From positions 186,001-250,000 of the forward strand of contig NZ_SWLG01000007.1 of assembly GCF_005747095.1 (NCBI RefSeq): a DNA stretch of 64,000 nt, written 5' to 3'. Of this stretch, positions 1-8,771 are shown in pieces. Source of the DNA: Exobacillus caeni. Its GTDB lineage: Bacteria; Bacillota; Bacilli; Bacillales; Guptibacillaceae. The notes under the pieces were generated by a model. The model was not told the DNA's origin. It worked only from the letters and a program-made list of their open reading frames with translations, and searched no databases. Numbering within the stretch: the stretch's first letter is position 1; every line of letters starts with the position of its first letter. The position numbers and the translations under genes are program-made.

Positions 1-217
1 GCCTGAGTACACTTCTGTTGGCGATAAATGCTATGCTAATCCAACTGGCGAAGAGGTAGATTTAGAGTCATGTAAACCGTTTAAAGAATATGCACAAAAA
101 ATGCTTGATTACTCGGATAAGCTCGTATATGGAGATCTACTTCGTTTTTATGAGCCACGAGGGTTCCAGCCGATCAACCCGGAAGACTATGATTATACAA
201 CCGATCAAACGAAGTAA
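1..217 (+). CDS. C-terminal end of an unidentified protein (partial)
   Basis: The frame beginning at base 2 is open to a TAA at 215-217 and gives about 71 residues, so the gene starts before this window. The visible tail is acidic and rich in tyrosine, with two cysteines about 14 residues apart and an Asp/Tyr-rich end. I do not recognise a family and no membrane segment is visible. A strong hairpin terminator follows within 10 bases of the stop, which supports this as a genuine gene end. Confidence 0.6.
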   Translation, partial: PEYTSVGDKCYANPTGEEVDLESCKPFKEYAQKMLDYSDKLVYGDLLRFYEPRGFQPINPEDYDYTTDQTK

Positions 218-226
218 AAACAAGTA

Positions 227-256
227 AGGACCTGGCGATCAGCCGGGTCCTTTTTG
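227..256 (+). terminator. Rho-independent terminator
   Basis: AGGACC-TGGC and GCCG-GGTCCT form a ten-pair stem around a short GATCA loop, followed by five T residues. It closes the partial gene at the left edge. Confidence 0.85.
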
Positions 257-291
257 CTTATATATAGACTTCCTTAAGGAATTTTTTCTAG

Positions 292-1080
292 TTAAATCGG
301 CTTTTTAGGAAACGAAGGAGACTGGCAACCGTATGAATACGCCAGGCAAAGGAAGCCGCACTTCTCTAGAATTGGCCTGCTCATTGGACTGGCATCCACA
401 GTAAGGTGCTGATACCCTTCTTCATACGCCTTTTTAGCCCGGATTGCTAAAAGTTCCGAATAATATCCCTTTCGCCGGAATCCCTCAAGCGTACTTCCTC
501 CCCACATGCTTGCAAAGGAAGTTCCATTCTCTAAATACATCCATGCCGCGCTCACAAGCCGGTTGCCGTCGTAAACACCGTAAAGAAACAGGGACTCAGG
601 ATTCTCGCGCTTATCTCTCCACAGCCTTTCTCCTAACTCGGCATGAGAAACCTTCCAGACCTCGTCTTCTAAACTGATAATCTCCTCAATTCCTTTTTCA
701 TCTGTTATTTCCTTTATGACAGGATTGGCTTTTTTTAAAAGCAAAGGGTGTTTGTCATGCAAGTTCATAACCATCAGCGCTTCCGGATCATCAACAGTAA
801 AGCCTCCCTCCTGAAGAATGTCGACTAAATTATCCGGCTTATCATAGCTATGTACCTTCCACTCAAATTCTTGATCCAGACTTCGAAAATACTCCAGCTC
901 ATGTTTAATAACTTCTCTTGCATTGTTTTCGTTTAAGTTCGAATAAATAACAAATCCTTTCTCACCAAATTGTGAGATCTGCCTGACCACAAGATCGGTC
1001 TCTTCTCTTTTAAATCCCGGTGTCGTGGCACCACGGCGTAGTTCCCTGTCATAAATTGATTTCAATTCATTTTCTAGCAT
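292..1080 (-). CDS. GNAT family N-acetyltransferase, 262 aa
   Basis: Probably transfers an acetyl group from acetyl-CoA to a small amine or protein N-terminus; the substrate is unknown. The C-terminal half (about residues 120-250) has the GNAT fold signature: a beta strand, then GGSTLEGFRRKGYYSELL near 200-215 matching the acetyl-CoA pyrophosphate loop, then LEKCGF near 240. The N-terminal 110 residues look like a second, degenerate GNAT-like half, which explains a length well above the usual 150-180. The ATG at 1080 follows AAGGAGATAG at good spacing. It stands alone and converges on the gene at the window's left edge. Confidence 0.8.
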   Translation of the reverse strand: MLENELKSIYDRELRRGATTPGFKREETDLVVRQISQFGEKGFVIYSNLNENNAREVIKHELEYFRSLDQEFEWKVHSYDKPDNLVDILQEGGFTVDDPEALMVMNLHDKHPLLLKKANPVIKEITDEKGIEEIISLEDEVWKVSHAELGERLWRDKRENPESLFLYGVYDGNRLVSAAWMYLENGTSFASMWGGSTLEGFRRKGYYSELLAIRAKKAYEEGYQHLTVDASPMSRPILEKCGFLCLAYSYGCQSPSFPKKPI

Positions 1081-1281
1081 CGGCTATCTCCTTTTATCAA
1101 TTTCCATTAACTATGTAATTCCTTTTATCTTAGGCACGGTGCACCTCAGGAATAATTTGCAATAATCTCTTTATGGCGTTTCATAATCATTCGACAAACA
1201 GAACACAAAACCTTTTGCGTTTTTCTACTAAAAATTTCCTCGGAAATAATGTGGTTTTGTCGAAAAATCGATATTTGGCTG

Positions 1282-1360
1282 TTTTTCGTAGATAAAACAG
1301 AGAATTCGAAGATATATCTTATTTTTCGAAGATATATCTTACTTTCCGAAGATATACAAG
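1282..1360. repeat. AT-rich tandem repeat, about 20-bp period
   Basis: Four degenerate units share a TTTTTCGAAGATATATCTTA-like core. The CG of each TTCG-type anchor falls at about 1288, 1308, 1328 and 1348, an exact 20-bp spacing, and each full unit holds the palindrome AGATATATCT. It lies 150 bp from the 21-bp array. Confidence 0.75.
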
Positions 1361-1514
1361 CATCATGACCACTTTTCCATCCGGCAACTTGGAGCGAAAT
1401 TCATCTGACAGGCTGCAAATCAATAAATATTTGCAGGTCAAGATAACGCTTAGTTGATCCTTTCATTTTTGGAGAGTACTTCTCGGCAATACCATAAATT
1501 CTCCTGAGCTCGTA

Positions 1515-1705
1515 AAACCTCAACGAACATCTTATAAAGGTCTGTGAACTTCTTATAAACCTCTCTGAACCTCCTATAAACCGCTCCGAACCTCTTATAA
1601 ACCTCTTCGAACCTACTATAAACCTCTCCGAACCTCCTATAATTCTCTCCGAACCTCCTATAAACCGCTCCGAACCTCCTATAATTCTCTCCGAACCTCC
1701 GAACG
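1515..1705. repeat. 21-bp tandem repeat array, about nine units
   Basis: The tetramer GAAC recurs at 1525, 1546, 1567, 1588, 1609, 1630, 1651, 1672 and 1693, exactly 21 bp apart. The unit on the plus strand is CTCCGAACCTCCTATAAACC with variants. Read on the minus strand, most units contain AGGAGG or AGAGG, which resembles a ribosome binding site. Since 21 is a multiple of three, all minus frames stay in phase and encode heptads such as RRFGEVY or GGSERFI. No protein family is recognised, and I treat it as a DNA repeat unless translation is shown. Confidence 0.85.
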
Positions 1706-1755
1706 ACCACCCGATCTTCCATAAAACCCAATAATCCTTTTGTTTAACATACAAA

Positions 1756-1784
1756 AAACCGCTGCGCACTATACGCAGCGGTTT
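1756..1784 (-). terminator. Terminator of the AmpS gene
   Basis: AAACCGCTGCG and CGCAGCGGTTT form an eleven-pair stem with a seven-base loop. On the minus strand it is followed by a T run just after the aminopeptidase stop codon. Confidence 0.9.
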
Positions 1785-1794
1785 CCAACCCTGT

Positions 1795-3027
1795 TTATAT
1801 CGCCCAGTCTCCGTTTCTGAATACCGGGATACGCTCTCCATCTTTCGTTTCTCCGTCGATATCAAGCTCTGCAGAACCGATCATGAAGTCAACATGGCCG
1901 ACACTGTTAGTTACTTCTTTTTCTTCAAGCTCTTCTTTGGAGTATTTGCTTGCACCCTCGATGTTCATTGTGATCGCGTTTCCAAGCGCGATATGGCATG
2001 AAGCATTTTCATCGTAAAGGGTGTTGTTAAAGATGATACCGGAATTTGAGATCGGGGAATCGTGCGGCACTAGGGCCACTTCGCCGAGATAGCTCATCCC
2101 TTCATCGATTCCAAGCATTTGTTCCAATGCTTCATATCCCTTTTCAGCTTTAAAATCGACAACTTTGCCGTTTTCAAATGTAAGGCTGAAGTTTTCGATC
2201 ATGTTCCCGAAATATGATAGTGGCTTTGTACTTGAAACCGTTCCGTTTACTCCATATTTGCGTGGAGCTGTGAAAACTTCTTCAGTCGGCAGGTTAGGTA
2301 TGTATGTTGTGCCAAATGTTGAGTTGTGACCGCCGCCGATCCAAAGGTGATCGGGATGAAGGTCAATGCTCAAGTCTGTACCCGGTCCTTTATAATGAAG
2401 TGTTTTAAAGTGCTTTTCATTTAAATAATCCAGTTTTTCATTAAGCGTTTGAGAGTGTTCTTCCCATGCTGTAACCGGATCTGCTTTATCTGCACGTACT
2501 GTTTTAAAGATTTCTTCCCATAAGGAATCCATTGCTTCTTGTTCACTTTTATCCGGGAATACCATCTCAGCCCATGCTTTTGTAGGGACCCCTACGATCG
2601 CCCAGTGCGTATCACCGCTTAACTGTGCTTTTTGGAAAAATTTAAGGTGTTCTCCCTGTGCTCGTTGGACAAGTGTCATTTTTTCCGGGTTTACGCCTTC
2701 AAAAGCTTTTGGATCGCTTCCGGTGATACTTAAGACTGCTCCTTTGTTTTCAGCAAGATCTTTGAACTTTTCGATCGTCCATTTAGGAACTTCTTTTAAT
2801 GTTTCCTCTGGCGCTTCCTCCAGATTGATTCTGCTTGTCTGGGAGTCATTCCAGTCAACAGTTACCCTCCTGGCCCCATTCTGGTACGCCTGCTTCATTA
2901 CTTTTCTTGTGAATTCAGCCGCTTCGATCGGAGAACTGATCACTAAATGCTGCCCCTCCTGGATGTTCAGCCCGATTTTAACGACGATTTCAGCATAACG
3001 ATTTAGTTTTCCCTCAAAATTACTCAA
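1795..3027 (-). CDS. ampS: M29 family aminopeptidase AmpS, 410 aa
   Basis: Cytoplasmic metal-dependent exopeptidase that removes N-terminal residues from peptides. The length and layout match the family's usual 410 residues. Expected metal ligands are visible in order: Glu in EEVFTAPRK (about 250), Glu in YLGEVALV (about 315), His in ENASCHIALG (about 345), and His/Asp in SVGHVDFMIG (about 378-381). No signal peptide or membrane segment is seen. The ATG at 3027 follows a GAGGGGG ribosome site. It is monocistronic, ending in a strong terminator and with a 550-base gap upstream. The family assignment is solid; the physiological substrate is not known from sequence. Confidence 0.93.
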   Translation of the reverse strand: MSNFEGKLNRYAEIVVKIGLNIQEGQHLVISSPIEAAEFTRKVMKQAYQNGARRVTVDWNDSQTSRINLEEAPEETLKEVPKWTIEKFKDLAENKGAVLSITGSDPKAFEGVNPEKMTLVQRAQGEHLKFFQKAQLSGDTHWAIVGVPTKAWAEMVFPDKSEQEAMDSLWEEIFKTVRADKADPVTAWEEHSQTLNEKLDYLNEKHFKTLHYKGPGTDLSIDLHPDHLWIGGGHNSTFGTTYIPNLPTEEVFTAPRKYGVNGTVSSTKPLSYFGNMIENFSLTFENGKVVDFKAEKGYEALEQMLGIDEGMSYLGEVALVPHDSPISNSGIIFNNTLYDENASCHIALGNAITMNIEGASKYSKEELEEKEVTNSVGHVDFMIGSAELDIDGETKDGERIPVFRNGDWAI

Positions 3028-3578
3028 TGTATTTCCCCCTCTCGAAATAATCTTACCATAAAATTCTAAGACTTTTTAACAAATGCCAAAATTTTGCAAG
3101 CGCTTCCCCTACGGCTCTATAAAATTATAATTTAAAAATACGGTCTTTCCATCCATCTCTGGTCGGATAATTTCCTCAATCCTGAGGTGTAGGCCACTTG
3201 TACTCAGTAGGAAAGTAAAAAAATGACGCGCCAGTACACACATCATCTCGGTTTACTTTACTTTAGCTTAAAAACTTCACTACTTCGCTTCGGTACTCCG
3301 ATTAAAAAACACTTTTCAAATTGATTTATCTGAGAACTGGAATCAAAAGCTTTTTATGAAGCTCACCTTTTAACATCGTCATGCCTCACTACTCACTATT
3401 TTTAACCGCGATATCTTTAGAAAACGGATGATTCTTAACAACAATATTTACTTTTATAAAATCATTGTGAGTAACATCCATACATTATTTAATTAACACT
3501 CCTTTTAGGAAATGGTAATCTTTATAAATAGAAACGCGATTTCATTGAAACGAGTCTAAACAGAAAGGTGAGTCAACA
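3028..3578. other. Intergenic gap of about 550 bases
   Basis: Divergent gap between ampS and gntK. I see a partial cre-like sequence, TGCAAGCGCTTCCC, near 3096-3109 (several mismatches to consensus) and a small hairpin CCTCA/TGAGG at 3174-3187. No coding frame, RNA or repeat is recognisable. Confidence 0.5.
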
Positions 3579-5093
3579 TTGGCAAAACAGTTCGTGATCG
3601 GCCTTGATATCGGGACCACAAGCGTAAAGGTTGTGATGTTCGATCTAAAAGGGCATGTTAAAGCAGAATCTGAAACAGCATATCCGCTCTATTACCCCTA
3701 TCCGGTATGGGTAGAACAAAAGCCGGCAGAAATTATGGAGGCTGCTATTTCTACCATTCGAAACGTGATGGATCAATCAAGGATTAAGAAAGAGCAGCTA
3801 TTGGGGATCGGCCTCTCTTCTGCAATGCATTCCCTTATATGCGTGGATAGAAAAGGAAACCCTCTGTCAAACTCCATCACATGGGCTGATGGCAGAAGTA
3901 ATGAACAGGCAGAAAATTTGAAAGCGAGTACAAAAGGAACGGAAATTTATTTAAAAACAGGGACGCCGATCCATCCGATGTCCCCGCTGCCAAAACTAAT
4001 CTGGATGAAGGAAAACAACTACGACGCTTATCAAAATGCAAACCGCTTTTTATCGATCAAAGAGTTTCTGATCTACAAATTGTTTGGCAGAGCTGTTGTG
4101 GACTATTCCGTCGCATCGGCAACAGGCATGTTTGATCTTCGTACACTCGATTGGGATGAAGAAGCACTCAAGCTTGCTGGCATTTCGAAGGATCAACTTT
4201 CCACGCCTGTACCTCCCACTGAGATTATCTCGGGACTTCCAGAGCCGGTTGCATCTGAGATGGGGATCGCAGCGGATACGCCTTTTGTAATGGCTGGCAG
4301 TGATGGTCCCCTGGCCAATCTCGGAATCGGCGCGATCGAACCCGGGGAAGTAGCGATTACAATCGGAACGAGCGGAGCAATCAGGCAGTTTGCATCTCAG
4401 CCCGAAACAGATACTCTTCAGCAAACGTTTTGCTATGCGTTCTCTGAAAACCTTTCCATCCTCGGCGGACCGATCAATAACGGAGGTATCGTTTTAAAAT
4501 GGGTGAAAGATCTTTTTCATGAAAAAGATGTTCCGTTTGAAATGCTTTCTGAAATGGCAGAAAGTGTCCCTGCTGGCTCCGGCGGCCTGCTCTTCCATCC
4601 TTATTTGAATGGAGAACGGGCACCGATCTGGAATGCCGATGCACGGGGAAACTTCTTTGGGGTAAATGCTACCCATAAAAAAGAGCATTTTATCCGTGCC
4701 GCAATGGAAGGCGTTATTTTCAGCATTTACCAAGTAGGCGAAGCGCTTGAAAGGCTAGCAGGACCGGCAAGCAAAATTTATGCCAGCGGAGGATTCGCGA
4801 GATCACATGTCTGGCTGCAGATTCTCGCTGATATCTTTAATCAAGAAGTCCAGGTGCCGATCAGCCACCAGAGCTCCGCATGGGGAGCGGCATGGACAGC
4901 CCTTTTTGCAACCGGAAACGTAGACAGCCTGGAAGATATCAAAGAGTCGATCCCAATGAAGGAAACTATTAAACCAAATAGTGATAACCATGAACGGTAT
5001 GCTGAACTTTATAACATTTATAAAGGTGTCGGAGAGTCGCTGAGCAATTATTTTACAGCTGTGGCAGATTTTCAGAAGAAAAATTCAAATTAA
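3579..5093 (+). CDS. gntK: Gluconokinase-type FGGY carbohydrate kinase, 504 aa
   Basis: Phosphorylates a sugar acid, most likely gluconate to 6-phosphogluconate, for entry to the pentose phosphate pathway. The FGGY fold is clear: GLDIGTTSVK at the N-terminus binds phosphate, MHSLICVDRKGNPLSNSITW near 85-105 resembles Bacillus GntK, GTSGAIR near 265 and YASGGFARS near 400 complete the ATP site. The length is typical for GntK (about 510). The TTG start at 3579 is preceded by AGAAAGGTGAG. Unlike the classical gntRKPZ operon, no gluconate permease, regulator or 6-phosphogluconate dehydrogenase lies beside it. A related pentulokinase-type substrate cannot be excluded. Confidence 0.85.
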   Translation: MAKQFVIGLDIGTTSVKVVMFDLKGHVKAESETAYPLYYPYPVWVEQKPAEIMEAAISTIRNVMDQSRIKKEQLLGIGLSSAMHSLICVDRKGNPLSNSITWADGRSNEQAENLKASTKGTEIYLKTGTPIHPMSPLPKLIWMKENNYDAYQNANRFLSIKEFLIYKLFGRAVVDYSVASATGMFDLRTLDWDEEALKLAGISKDQLSTPVPPTEIISGLPEPVASEMGIAADTPFVMAGSDGPLANLGIGAIEPGEVAITIGTSGAIRQFASQPETDTLQQTFCYAFSENLSILGGPINNGGIVLKWVKDLFHEKDVPFEMLSEMAESVPAGSGGLLFHPYLNGERAPIWNADARGNFFGVNATHKKEHFIRAAMEGVIFSIYQVGEALERLAGPASKIYASGGFARSHVWLQILADIFNQEVQVPISHQSSAWGAAWTALFATGNVDSLEDIKESIPMKETIKPNSDNHERYAELYNIYKGVGESLSNYFTAVADFQKKNSN

Positions 5094-5194
5094 TCGGGGG
5101 TGCAATTTATGCGCCTCTTTTTTCTTTTATGAAACCATTACAAGTTTACTTACGACTTATAGTTAAGGAGACAAATTTAAAAGGAGTGATCAGT

Positions 5195-5680
5195 GTGAAA
5201 CTTAGTAAAGCCATCCCGTCGATCATAGCTGCTTTCCTCTCATTATCACTGCTTGGTGCATGTGCGGAAAACTCTGAGACTCTGGATTCTGCAGCAGGAG
5301 AAACTTCCGGTAACGCTGCAAGTGAGGGTACAAGATTAGCAGACTCCCTCACCATAACAGAAGCGACTCTTGGCAACGTTATCGCTGATTATGAAAATAA
5401 CAGCACCCTGCCCCTCTTGGATGCGAAGCTGGAAGAAAAAGATGTCAGCCTTACCTTTACCGGAAGCCAGGCGGACCAAAACAAACAAGTAGAACGCATC
5501 ATTGGTGATGTGTTGATGGAAATATCTAAAAGAACCGTTGACAGTAAAGAGCTGGAAGACGGTTATGCCACTGTGTATGACCACTATAACGTTTATGTTA
5601 AGGTGGTGGATGATCAACAAGAAAAAATTATGCAGGGAGAAATGCCGGCCGGTTCTCAAAAAATTTCATGGGAGAATTAG
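5195..5680 (+). CDS. Predicted lipoprotein of unknown function, 161 aa
   Basis: I choose the GTG at 5195 because AAGGAG lies eight bases upstream and the protein then begins with a clean lipoprotein signal: basic MKLSK, a hydrophobic core, and lipobox LLGAC with the lipidated Cys near residue 22. The mature part starts with a Ser/Thr/Glu linker, then a mixed alpha/beta domain of about 110 residues with no motif I recognise. It lies 100 bases after gntK on the same strand and ends before a bidirectional terminator. A link to the kinase is not supported by anything but proximity. Confidence 0.75.
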   Translation: MKLSKAIPSIIAAFLSLSLLGACAENSETLDSAAGETSGNAASEGTRLADSLTITEATLGNVIADYENNSTLPLLDAKLEEKDVSLTFTGSQADQNKQVERIIGDVLMEISKRTVDSKELEDGYATVYDHYNVYVKVVDDQQEKIMQGEMPAGSQKISWEN

Positions 5681-5815
5681 CGGGACCATCCAAAAAAGCC
5701 CAGTCTGTAGCTGTTTTACATTGAACATTTGCCATGCGGTTGCCTTTACATGATAAGGCAGGATTCTTTCGCCAATTTCCAAGAAGCCCGTAGAGATTAC
5801 TTTCCGATAGATGTG

Positions 5816-5844
5816 AAAAATCCCCCATGACCGGGGGATTTATT
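5816..5844. terminator. Bidirectional terminator
   Basis: AAATCCCCC and GGGGGATTT form a nine-pair stem around ATGACC, with A-rich left and T-rich right flanks, so it can serve the lipoprotein gene and the convergent P-loop gene. Confidence 0.85.
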
Positions 5845-5873
5845 TTCACTTCACCTATACACTTGTCGAACAA

Positions 5874-6719
5874 TCAAACTGCGGTAACTTTTCCAGTAAT
5901 CATTTCATCGATTTCCCGATAAATCTTTTCCCAGTCCCGGTCCGAGTTATCGATCACAAGGGACTGAAAAGGCAGCTCTTCTATTAACTCGAGCTCAAGC
6001 TCCCGCCTTTTTTCCAGGACCTTCACAAAGCCGTCAAATCCTTCAAGCCCCTGCGCTTTTCCGTATCCCTGTTCGGTGAAATACTGGATGATTCCGTTAT
6101 ACCATGCTTCCGGCCGTTCCGGAATTACTCTTTCGATCGTTTCCCTGATATTATCTTGATGTAAATAGATGACAATCGGATTTAGCCCTTTAATCGTTTC
6201 TGCGATTTCCAGAACGTGCTTTCTTATCTGGCCAGACGGCGCCCCGTGTTTGCCCAGCATAACAGTTAGCGGGTTCTGAATGAAACAGCATTCAAAGATA
6301 TAAACCGCCTCTTCATTTGCAGCCTTCTCACTAAATTCTTTCCATTTTTCCAGTGCTACTGGAAGGTGCTTTTCCAGCGGAAGTTCGTATACATCGTATG
6401 CAGCGATATCATCAATTAAAGATTGCTTTTCCTTGTTTTCATCATACAGTTTCATATAGCTTATAAAGAAGTTGTCACCCTTCTTCACCGTGAACCTTGC
6501 GATCAGTTCGCGGTCTTCCGGATGTTTTCCGACCAGCTCCTCAAACTGTTCTTCATTCAGGCAGCCTGTATACTCATAATCTGCAGGCTGATCGAGACTT
6601 CCTTCTAAGAACAGCTTCACTGGAATATCCTTCTCCTTCAAAATTTTTTCGATATGCTTTGCTGTTGTCGTTTTCCCTGAACCCGGTATTCCTTCGACGA
6701 TAATAACTTTTGATCTCAT
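5874..6719 (-). CDS. P-loop kinase-like protein of unknown substrate, 281 aa
   Basis: The N-terminus KVIIVEGIPGSGKTTTAKHIEK is a textbook Walker A motif of the nucleoside/nucleotide-kinase type. The remainder is rich in acidic and aromatic residues, with IVIYLHQ near 180-187 and LVIDNSDRDW near 260, a strand-turn often seen in small-molecule kinases. A longer frame begins at 6731, but the second ATG at 6719 has GGTGG at ribosome-site distance, so I prefer it. It lies just downstream of the ABC-F gene on the same strand (15-28 bases) and is probably co-transcribed. The substrate is unknown; a phosphotransferase with a resistance role is possible but unproven. Confidence 0.7.
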   Translation of the reverse strand: MRSKVIIVEGIPGSGKTTTAKHIEKILKEKDIPVKLFLEGSLDQPADYEYTGCLNEEQFEELVGKHPEDRELIARFTVKKGDNFFISYMKLYDENKEKQSLIDDIAAYDVYELPLEKHLPVALEKWKEFSEKAANEEAVYIFECCFIQNPLTVMLGKHGAPSGQIRKHVLEIAETIKGLNPIVIYLHQDNIRETIERVIPERPEAWYNGIIQYFTEQGYGKAQGLEGFDGFVKVLEKRRELELELIEELPFQSLVIDNSDRDWEKIYREIDEMITGKVTAV

Positions 6720-6746
6720 AATGGCCACCATCCATTTTATTATTTT

Positions 6747-8453
6747 CTACTGCAATGCCCTTTTCTTTTCAAACCAGCCTTTCAGCTCTTCATCGATTTC
6801 CTGAAACTCTTTTTGATCAGGTGTATAAAGGCTTAACCGACCCATTAATGCTGATATCTTATTATCGATCAACAGCTGTTCTTCTTCGACACTCTTTTGT
6901 TCCGGCTGCTTTTTCATCTGCTGTTTTTTCTCTTTAAACTCCCGTAATCCCATTTCCCAGCGTCGGATTTTTCCTTTTTCAAAAACGAGCAGCCTGTCAG
7001 CAATTCGTTCGATAAAATAGCGGTCATGGGAGACGACGAGGATCGTTCCGGTAAACTGATCGAGCGTTTCTTCGAGCTGTTCTTTGCTCGGCAGGTCTAG
7101 ATGGTTTGTCGGCTCATCCAGGATCAACACGTCAAATTGCTGGAGCATCATTCCGGCAAGCTTGATTCTGGTACGTTCTCCAAGGCTTAAAGCTTCGATT
7201 TTCTGCCTGATTCGATCTTCCTTCAGCCCCATGTTGGCAAGCATCGTCCGCGCCTGATGAATTTCATCCCTTCGGCTCAGGTTTAACGCTTCTATAACCG
7301 TTTTATCCTTTGGAAGGTCATTAACATCCTGCGATGGATAAGCGATTTTCAGTGAATCACTTTTCCACAGCTCACCACCTGTCAGTTCTTCATCTCCCTG
7401 TAAAAGTCTGATCAACGTGGTTTTTCCGCAGCCGTTATCCCCTATAATTCCTACTCTTTCACCGTGCTTCACATAAAAATGGCTGTTTTCAAAAAGTGCC
7501 CTGCCGCTGTATTCTTTCCGGATGTCCCTTGCCTCGATGATCCGTTTACCACGGTTGCCGTCTGCTTCAAACTGAAAGCGTACTTTTGCTTCTTCCTTCG
7601 GCTTTTCGATCTTATGTTTTTCAAGCTCTTTTTCGAGACGCTTCCGTTTCGACTTCACCTGGTTATCCATCTTCTTTGCCTTTACACGATAATATTCTTT
7701 TTTTCCATCCTGTTTCGTTGACTCTCGATGCGCCTTATCTGACCAATTCGTCAGGTTTGCCATCTGGGACTCGATTTCGGCCTTATATTTTTGTTGCTCG
7801 GTATACCGATGCAGTTGGTTCTCATGGCGCCGTTTCTTTTCTTCGCGGTAAGCGGAGTAGTTTCCAGTATATTTTTGAATGACGCCTTCTTCAATTTCTA
7901 AAATTTGTTTCGCTGTTCGGTCAAGGAAATAACGATCATGCGAAATCATGATGACTGTTCCGTTATAATCTTTCAGTTCTTCTACGAGCCATTCTACGCC
8001 TTTTAAATCAAGGTGGTTGGTCGGTTCGTCGAGGATCAGCATGTCAGGATTGGAAGTCCAGATGTTGGCAAGGGCAAGCTTCAACTTTTCTCCTCCGCTC
8101 AAATACTCTAATTGCCCGCCTTCCCAGTTCTTTATCCCTGTGAGCCCAAGCTGGCTTGTTACCTCATATAAACCTTCTGCAGCCCGTGTTGAGAGAACGC
8201 TCTCAAAGTCATTCGATGAATAATCAACCGACTGCAAAAGATAACCGATTTTCAAAGCTTGCTGCTCGGATAGGACCGAGCCGCTATCCGGCTTTATTTT
8301 TCCGTATAAAATATTCGCGAGCGTCGTTTTCCCGGCTCCGTTCGGACCAACGAGCCCGATTCTGTCACCTCGTTTGATATCAAGGTTGATATGTTTTAAA
8401 ACCTGTTTTTCAACAAAGCTTTTTTGTATGCCTCTTAATCGCATCACGTTCAT
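6747..8453 (-). CDS. ABC-F ATPase, antibiotic-resistance (Vml/Msr/Lsa) type, 568 aa
   Basis: Soluble twin-ATPase that binds the ribosomal E site; resistance-type members dislodge lincosamides, streptogramins, pleuromutilins or macrolides. Two ABC domains are complete. The first has GPNGAGKTT (near 35), YLSGGEKLKL (near 135) and LDEPTNHLD. The second has GDNGCGKTT, LSLGERTRI and again LDEPTNHLD. A highly charged linker lies between them and a charged coil follows the second domain. No membrane segment is present. An in-frame TTG at 8654 exists, but the ATG at 8453 has AAGAGGTGA correctly placed and starts at the conserved strand. The resistance-type assignment rests on size (VmlR is about 547 aa) and on the attenuator-like leader. 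Confidence 0.85.
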   Translation of the reverse strand: MNVMRLRGIQKSFVEKQVLKHINLDIKRGDRIGLVGPNGAGKTTLANILYGKIKPDSGSVLSEQQALKIGYLLQSVDYSSNDFESVLSTRAAEGLYEVTSQLGLTGIKNWEGGQLEYLSGGEKLKLALANIWTSNPDMLILDEPTNHLDLKGVEWLVEELKDYNGTVIMISHDRYFLDRTAKQILEIEEGVIQKYTGNYSAYREEKKRRHENQLHRYTEQQKYKAEIESQMANLTNWSDKAHRESTKQDGKKEYYRVKAKKMDNQVKSKRKRLEKELEKHKIEKPKEEAKVRFQFEADGNRGKRIIEARDIRKEYSGRALFENSHFYVKHGERVGIIGDNGCGKTTLIRLLQGDEELTGGELWKSDSLKIAYPSQDVNDLPKDKTVIEALNLSRRDEIHQARTMLANMGLKEDRIRQKIEALSLGERTRIKLAGMMLQQFDVLILDEPTNHLDLPSKEQLEETLDQFTGTILVVSHDRYFIERIADRLLVFEKGKIRRWEMGLREFKEKKQQMKKQPEQKSVEEEQLLIDNKISALMGRLSLYTPDQKEFQEIDEELKGWFEKKRALQ

Positions 8454-8771
8454 ATTTATCACCTCTTGTTTATTAAACCTGTCATCTTTCTGAAGGCGAT
8501 TTTTGCAAACTAAAAACCCCTCCAGCAAACCTGGAGAGGCTAGTATCCGCATGCCAAAAAAGAGGCAAAGATTCCGTCTAAAACGATATAATACGCACGT
8601 ATCCCTAAAAATATCGTGCATGAGAAAACATCGCTTATTTCGATGGAAGTCCAAAAGGGCATACTAATCCTATCTCCAGGTACTCATTTTTTCTATTCGA
8701 AAAATGGTGTGGAAAATAAGATTAGTTTTTCATTGCCCCTTGATCAGTCCTTCCCAAAATATTCTATTCAC
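8454..8771 (-). promoter_or_regulatory. Long 5' leader of the ABC-F gene with attenuator
   Basis: The roughly 310-base leader between the promoter and the ABC-F start holds a terminator (8514-8539) and an upstream segment (8673-8681) perfectly complementary to one arm of it. It also holds tiny open frames, including ATG-AGT-ACC-TGG-AGA-TAG at 8670-8687, whose codons overlap the upstream complementary segment, and ATG-AAA-AAC-TAA nearer the promoter. This is the layout of drug-induced attenuation: ribosome stalling would decide between terminator and antiterminator. The leader frames have weak ribosome sites, so which one is used is uncertain. Confidence 0.65.
8514..8539 (-). terminator. Attenuator terminator inside the ABC-F leader
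   Basis: On the minus strand CCTCTCCAG and CTGGAGGGG form a nine-pair stem (one G-T pair) with a five-base loop, followed by TTTTTAG. It sits 60 bases upstream of the ABC-F ribosome site. The descending arm's partner, TCTCCAGGT, is also complementary to ACCTGGAGA located 140 bases earlier. Confidence 0.75.

Larger units (their letters stand above)
1081..1794. other. Long intergenic region with tandem repeats
   Basis: About 700 bases without a convincing gene. It holds an AT-rich 20-bp repeat (about 1282-1360), a small hairpin CTGCAAAT/ATTTGCAG at 1412-1434, the nine-unit 21-bp repeat (about 1515-1705) and the AmpS terminator. Minus-strand frames through the 21-bp array are open but encode only heptapeptide repeats. 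Confidence 0.7.

Noticed and set aside
1515-1705. CRISPR array
   Set aside because: The units are 21 bp with no unique spacers between them, and no cas genes are present. It is a plain tandem repeat.
1401-1865. Long minus-strand open frame of GGSERFI-like repeats
   Set aside because: It overlaps the AmpS stop and terminator, has no good ribosome site, and its length follows from a 21-bp repeat that keeps all frames open.
3090-3112. cre site upstream of ampS
   Set aside because: TGCAAGCGCTTCCC departs from the consensus at several fixed positions, unlike the better match at 24361.
8454-8654. N-terminal extension of the ABC-F protein from TTG at 8654
   Set aside because: It reads through the terminator hairpin, lacks a ribosome site and does not resemble an ABC-F N-terminus; the ATG at 8453 has a strong site.
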